DNA of 64,000 bases from Apoderus coryli. Taxonomy: Eukaryota > Arthropoda > Insecta > Coleoptera > Attelabidae. The notes beneath the pieces are model-generated. The model made no database searches. It was not told the DNA's origin and saw only the letters and a program-made list of their open reading frames with translations. Below, piece by piece: positions 58,928-64,000 of this stretch (its first letter is position 1; every line of letters starts with the position of its first letter). The stretch lies in assembly GCA_911728435.2 (NCBI GenBank), contig OU452210.1:9982001-10046000 (forward strand), given 5' to 3'. Both the position numbers and the translations under genes were made by a program.

Positions 58928-61900
58928 GTAAGACTTAGTTCATACAGAATATCATACAATTTCATTTAAATGTATTTTAAAAGGGCGACAAAAACAATGG
59001 TTTTGATGTACTTTATCATAATATGAAATATGGTTTAGCGGCTAGCAAAGAATTTGCGGATTTCCTTAGAGAACGGTAAGTGTACCTACTTAATTTATTA
59101 CTATCTATCACTTGTATACCTATAGTCTCGGTTTCGGGAAATTCATGTATGGTGGAAGGTCTACTCATGCAAACTGAGTGATGATAAGTAATCAACAAAT
59201 TTTAAACCCTGATTTCGTGGTGTAAAAGAAGTCCTAAGCATACCAATTGGTGTTTCAATACAGAATTTCGTTTAAATTAATTATGCCTTAGGCGCTCTTT
59301 CGTCGACCCTATGACTCATCAATAATGTTCTTTATCGTGAGCGCAATATCCAAATTATTTAAAATTTTGATTAAAAAGTCCTATTTTCAAGCTAGACATG
59401 GTCCATGACCAATATAGATATTTATCCGGCAAGTCGAGAGAACTAATTCATCTTGTGTTTAGAGATTTCTGTTTGTACTGTTTATCCCAAAGATCCCATG
59501 GCTTTTCAGGGTCTGCTCTAATGGCTAAAACCAGTAGTCACTGTGGTCTCGAAAAATCAACTGTGTATCACGTATATTATTAACCTAAAACTTGCCGAAG
59601 ACAATCAAAATATAAAGAATTTGCTTTGCTTGTAAATCTCATAACTTTACATTTACCCTGAGACAGTAATCCAAAGATTTCACGGTTCCACATATATATT
59701 AGGGGGCAAATGACCACCCTGGGGAACACATGATCTAAATTATGCCGATACGAAGAAATCATTGAATGCCCCTCGTATATTCAAATTCAAAATTGCAACA
59801 TAAATTATTTGAATTGTGATTCTTTATCCTGCTTTATACATTAGGTTATATTAATAAATATTAAGTATCATCAATTGGTCTTAGGTCAAGTATCGAAGAG
59901 AATAATTCGAAATCATTAAATAAATTAGCTAAACAAGCTGGTAGTTGTTGCGTACATGGAACATTTGCACCATTATGGCAGGTTTTGAAATCATCCGTAG
60001 AAAAATTATCCACTTTGCATTTACAAATGGTGCAAAAGATTTCGGATTTAGTTAAAGATGTCACTAAATATGCTGAGGAATTACACAAAAAACATAAATC
60101 GGTATGTAAGTTGAAAGTTTTATAATTATTATGCGTGGTTCAAAACTCACGGCTAATCCGGAAGCAATACCCAGTACCAATATTGATAGTTACACCAACA
60201 CCCTCTGTTTTAATATTGTCAGGAATTTTCTTTTGATTTTTTTTGTATATTACGAATTCCAATAGGCATTTCTGTCGTGTTTCGTGTTGAATGATTGTTT
60301 CACCTGAGTCTATCTGATCTAGAACAAACTCAGGAAGATCCAAAAAAAAATAATTAAGATCTTCTCTTATAGACAAGCTACTATGAACGCCCTAATCTCA
60401 TCAAGAACAGTGCGGAATCAGCAGCGAGATCACTGCTAGATACTTTACCTCTACATTCAACCGAATCTCGTTCCCTTCATTGAGAATTCTTCCGATATTT
60501 TGATTGTCAAAAGTTACTGAACGTTTCTGATTTTACGCTAGCAACATTTGTACTGGGTGTGTGTTCTGCAACTTTAAACAAATAATCCCTAATAGTGCTG
60601 CTCTATTTTATTAGTCTTCAAAAACGTCATTTCATAATAAATTTGTATAACAAAAATTAGCCTTGGATTGTTACAAAAATACAATAAAAATTATTTACTT
60701 GCTAATTTAAGTGGTCGTTGTAAAATTAAGATAATTGCTTAATGATTCTAATATTTTATTACACAGAAACATTTTGTTAATTTGCATATAATGACGTTAT
60801 TGTAAATGTTAACAGAAACACAAAAAATATATAATTACTTTGAGCATCCATATACTTCCATACTTAATTTAAAACAGTTTTTCATGGCTTCTTTCAATTA
60901 ATTGAATGCGAAGTGTGGCATTAAATAACGAGAGTTTTTTACTGATAAATTAAAATAGATCCTCAGTTGCTTGGAACTGATGCTGCAGATTAAGATTGAT
61001 CTCAAGATCTTTCAAGCTATTCAGTTTCAGAGTTGTAATAATCCATCACTAATGTCATTTATAAAAATATTGAAAAGGAGTGGAGCACAATGAGACACAC
61101 CCGACGTCACTCGAAATTCCTGGGAATTATAGTTCATAATTTTCACCATTTGGGTGCGTTCGTTTAAAAAACTCCAACCATTTTACAGAGGAGTCAGAAA
61201 ATCCAAAAGCTCGCAGCTTTGCTCACAAAATATCGAAGCTTACCCTATCAAACGCTTTTGCGAAATCGGTATACACCGAATCCGTCTGACACCCCTGATC
61301 CGCAGCTCCTGTCACGATCTCGTTATGTTTGTTTCAATGATCGCCAGATTTTTTTTTTAAATATCGTTCATAGTATAAATACAACTTGTAAATTTTACTA
61401 TAGGCATTCTAGTTAATAACGTGCCAAAGGTTATCACATCAGCCTCTCGTTATTTATTTTCCGCACCTCATATTATCTATCTCAGTTGAAGGTGTTCTAT
61501 TTATTATAATTTGGGTCATTTATTGTTCATAAAACGTTTTCATAGGTCAAGGAGGAGGAATCTGGAACATCAGAGACTGTGCAAGCTATGCAAAATGTAA
61601 CGCTAAATGTACAAAAAGCAAAAGACATATATATTCAACGCAATATTGAATTAGATAAATTACGTAAGGAGAATGCGTCAGCCAAAGACATTGAAAAAGC
61701 TGAAATTAAATTAAAAAAGTCTCAAGAGGATTATAAAAATTTCGTTGATAAATATAAAAATGTGAAAGATGAATTTGAAAAAAAAATGTCTGTAACGTGT
61801 AAAAATTTTCAAGAACTCGAAGTAAATCATTTAATTAAAATGAAAGAATTTTTAAATTCTTATTCGGATATTATCGAATGGACGCATGATGAAATGGGAA

Positions 61901-63250
61901 AAATTCATAAAGAATTTCGACATCAATGTATTGCAATGACTGTGGATCAACTTTTAGATCAATTTGTGCAAGCGAAGTCCACTGGCCACGATAGACCAGG
62001 TACATCTAAATTTAAGATTCCGTCTTTATTATTATTATTTATATTGAAGCATCGTTTTTCAACCACTTAGTTGGATTTATTATTTGGTTCTCCTATTACA
62101 ATCCATTGTTTTGACTGATGTTTCACTTCAGAAGTGGTGAAGCTAACTTACATCCACACTCTGCCGTAGCAGAGAAGTTATTCTCTGGCCTGACTGCCAA
62201 AATTCGAATATATTGAGAAACGATGTTTTAAGTCAAGTGCTGATTTAATAATTTAAATTTGATTGATTCTCCTTGAGTAATAAATCCGCCTTGTACTCCA
62301 ATATTACTAAATCCTATATCGTATTAGATATTTTTATTGTAGAATGATATTCCAGGTGTACTGGATGTAGAAGAGCCAATGCTATCCCCCACACAAGAGC
62401 AAGAGCCTGCAAAATCATCAAAGAGAGAAGGTAACGGTCCTAGTGAGCAGGCAGTACCGCCAACACATGCCAAAACTTCCCGCCGAACTACTTCCTTATT
62501 AAATCTCTTCATGTCCAATTCCCAGGGTATGTTAGAGTGACACCTGTTGGTGTAGGCAAAAAAAATAAACGTTTATGTTTGTAACATAAATAGACCATGC
62601 AAATGGTTTCATAACCTACACTATATAAGCTACACCAAAAATAAGTGTTTTGGTGAAGTGGTAAAGCATAAAAGTTATCGATTGATGATGATTGATTCGG
62701 AGATCGATAAGTTTCAGATAAATAGCCAAAAATGGGTTTTCTTAGTTTTATTTTTTAAATTGTTGGCATTGGGACGGAATATGGAAAATACAATCGAAAA
62801 GATAGTGTAAGATTGATTGATTTTTCAATATTCTTTCCTAATTCCGATGATTTTAAAAATTTAAGAAAAACCATTATAAGTAAATGAATAAAAGAATTGT
62901 TTTTGAATAGTCAAAAACTATCCATGCTAAGCAGAGTTAGCAAAAAATAAAGGAAACCCTGGTTATTTCGTAAAAAATGTCCGGGTTTCTTTTAATAATG
63001 GGATAAAGGTTAACTGACTATTTTTTGGGGGTCAAAAAGAATACAACATCAATTGTGAATAGAATTTTCGCAGAAATAGTGTAGGTTATTAACTTTGAGC
63101 ATTTCATTTGCCTGGTCTAAAGGGGCTTGGGCGCTATTATGTTTTTAGGTTCACGGGAAAGTCGAGCTGGCGCTTGCAGCGCCCCGTCCAGTCCAACGAG
63201 TCCAGATGGAGAGCAGCAACTGACAAGACATACCAACCGTGGATCTAAGT
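58898..63250 (+). CDS. Fcho: FCHO1/2-type F-BAR endocytic adaptor, 5' part (gene continues past the window)
   Basis: Exons 58898-58927, 58984-59075, 59885-60101, 61546-61999, 62356-62526 and 63149-about 63250 join in frame to about 355 aa. The start [20 protein letters not shown] and [19 protein letters not shown] are the conserved opening of FCHO F-BAR domains. The coiled-coil F-BAR continues to STGHDRPG (about 257-265), the usual end of the domain. The next exons encode a Ser/Pro-rich linker ([26 protein letters not shown]). The AP2-activating linker remainder and C-terminal mu-homology domain must lie beyond 64000. FCHO proteins bind PI(4,5)P2 membranes and start clathrin-coated pits with Eps15 and AP2 (fly homolog CG8176). 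Intron 1 is only 56 bp. Introns 2 and 3 contain antisense RT remnants. Identification is firm; the last donor is uncertain. Confidence 0.93.
58984..59075 (+). CDS. Fcho: Fcho coding exon 2
   Basis: The acceptor is TTAAAAG|GGCGAC. It encodes residues 11-40 plus two bases. The donor is GAACG|GTAAGTG. Confidence 0.92.
59580..59715 (-). pseudogene. Jockey/CR1-type RT scrap in Fcho intron 2
   Basis: Minus-strand reading gives [20 protein letters not shown] and FD, the 'NGLxLNxxKCKVMxFTRK' block that follows the RT active site. About 45 codons with frame breaks. Confidence 0.65.
59885..60101 (+). CDS. Fcho: Fcho coding exon 3
   Basis: The acceptor is TGGTCTTAG|GTCAAG. It encodes residues 41-113, including [20 protein letters not shown], a conserved F-BAR helix. 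The donor is AAATCG|GTATGTAAG. Confidence 0.92.
60140..60560 (-). other. Unassigned coding-like stretch in Fcho intron 3
   Basis: A 78-codon minus-strand open frame (60140-60376) and the adjoining reading [20 protein letters not shown] have codon composition richer than the neighbouring DNA. I recognise no family. It lies between the two RT scraps and may belong to a transposon. Confidence 0.25.
60950..61300 (-). pseudogene. Jockey/CR1-type RT fragment in Fcho intron 3
   Basis: The minus strand reads [20 protein letters not shown], then [16 protein letters not shown], and in a shifted frame [20 protein letters not shown] and INDIS. These are RT boxes A to B of a Jockey/CR1-group element, with at least one stop and one frameshift. 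Confidence 0.85.
61546..61999 (+). CDS. Fcho: Fcho coding exon 4
   Basis: The acceptor is TTTTCATAG|GTCAAG. It encodes residues 114-264, Lys/Glu-rich coiled coil. The donor is AGACCAG|GTACAT. Confidence 0.92.
62356..62526 (+). CDS. Fcho: Fcho coding exon 5, with an in-frame alternative donor
   Basis: The acceptor is ATATTCCAG|GTGTAC. Two phase-1 donors exist: AGAGAAG|GTAACG after 62430 and CCCAGG|GTATGT after 62526. The long form adds 32 residues (GNGPSEQ...SNSQ). Both keep the frame into exon 6. Confidence 0.8.
63149..63250 (+). CDS. Fcho: Fcho coding exon 6 (end uncertain)
   Basis: The acceptor is TGTTTTTAG|GTTCAC. It encodes [20 protein letters not shown] and [12 protein letters not shown]. 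The donor is either CTAA|GTGTAA (exon end 63248) or AAGT|GTAAAT (63250). The next exon is not visible before 64000. Confidence 0.75.
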
Positions 63251-64000
63251 GTAAATTGATTTATCTATGATCTCGATTTATATCGCAACCAAAAACTTCT
63301 TGACTACTATAATACTAACGTGCTTTCAGTTACTTGAGAAATTTGATTAATTCTTTCTTTAAAAGTAGTTTTTGGTTTGCGTCGAGATCTATATAAATGG
63401 TGCATGCGGACCTCTGGACTCATTATAGTTGTTTTCTTTTGGTGTTGGCTTTTTATGTGCTAAAGTAGTTCAGTTTTTTATATTTTAATATTCCCTTTCA
63501 CTATTCTATTTCGCATAGTTTTCATTCTGAATTCACTCAGCATTTGGAACAAGGATAAGGAAAAAGCCTCATCATCAGCATTCACTCGCTGACGAGTATG
63601 AATTATTCTGTGGTGAACTCTAAGATGGCTTACTATTTCAACCATACCTCGTTATGCGGTTTTAATTATTTTCTCTGAGAAGGAACAGCCAGACCACTCT
63701 TATCTTAATATTGACCTTCAGTCGTCTCTGGGATTCGACGCCACATCCGTAATTCCAAATGCTGGATTGTATATATTTATTATGTAAATTTTTGGCTCTG
63801 TTTACTATTAAACTTTGTCATAATTCTTTTAGTATTAAAATTTAGATAACTACTATATTATATTTCCTGTACTTATCTCTTTTTCATATCCTGCACATGT
63901 AATAATTAGCTATATTCAATTTGAAGAAGTAGTCCATTTTAACAGTGGAGTGCAGTGTTAATAAAAAGAAAAATATCTCGTCACTTTCATAAAAGTGTAA
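63251..64000. other. Start of Fcho intron 6 or unseen sequence
   Basis: No exon with F-BAR-adaptor similarity is recognisable. Presumed intron running to the window edge. Confidence 0.5.

Noticed and set aside
60140..60376. Possible gene on the minus strand inside Fcho intron 3
   Set aside because: The frame is short, has no family resemblance and sits amid RT debris. It is retained only as an unassigned stretch.
62641..62700. GGTGAAGTGGTAAAGCA resembling a tRNA A-box in Fcho intron 5
   Set aside because: No B-box and no acceptor stem could be formed.
1..64000. CRISPR array, bacterial operon, ribosomal RNA or telomeric TTAGG array
   Set aside because: None seen: no regularly spaced repeat-spacer structure, no conserved rRNA block and no TTAGG tandem run. 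The spliced genes show this is eukaryotic nuclear DNA.

Overview
The window is A+T-rich nuclear DNA from an arthropod, almost certainly an insect. It has short exons with GT/AG introns from 56 bp to 11 kb, and proteins close to the known insect Onecut, Shal (Kv4) and FCHO families. It is strewn with remnants of insect-type Jockey/CR1, RTE, hAT and mariner elements and with foldback repeats. I cannot fix the insect order by eye.

Four protein-coding genes, all on the + strand, can be rebuilt exon by exon. (1) A TMEM205-family membrane protein, 3 exons, 11748-14367, complete, 297 aa. (2) onecut, a CUT-homeodomain transcription factor, 4 coding exons including a 24-nt microexon, 19470-30475, complete, 577 aa. 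(3) Shal, the Kv4 A-type potassium channel, 3 coding exons, 39859-52753, complete, 570 aa, with an 11.1-kb first intron. (4) The 5' part of an FCHO1/2-type F-BAR endocytic adaptor, 6 exons from 58898, running off the right edge. They are ordinary separate genes and not an operon. Onecut and Shal both act mainly in neurons in animals, but nothing here shows that they are co-regulated.

Layout: 1-11.5 kb is gene-free and holds a decayed hAT transposase (6.9-7.9 kb) and the 3' end of a non-LTR element (9.0-9.26 kb). TMEM205-like follows at 11.7-14.4 kb. The spacer at 14.4-19 kb has three small inverted-repeat elements. onecut spans 19.0-30.7 kb. The spacer at 30.7-39.5 kb carries a near-perfect 142-bp-arm hairpin and a satellite-like monomer. 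Shal spans 39.5-52.8 kb, and its large intron is a transposon trap: a 1.66-kb inverted-repeat element, an RTE fragment, a Jockey/CR1 copy interrupted by a second insertion, a ~174-bp tandem monomer and a mariner fragment. 52.8-58.9 kb is Shal 3' flank plus a CAGGGTG-type terminal-inverted-repeat element. Fcho starts at 58.9 kb, with antisense reverse-transcriptase fragments in the introns on both sides of its exon 3.

No new enzymatic or defence system is visible. The most unusual signal is a scattered motif, CTGANGA-like, then a short stem, then GAAAC(G). It occurs about six times and has the layout of a hammerhead-ribozyme core. Other points worth checking are the optional onecut microexon, the overlapping uORF/start arrangement of onecut, and the Fcho exon sandwiched between two matching RT fragments.
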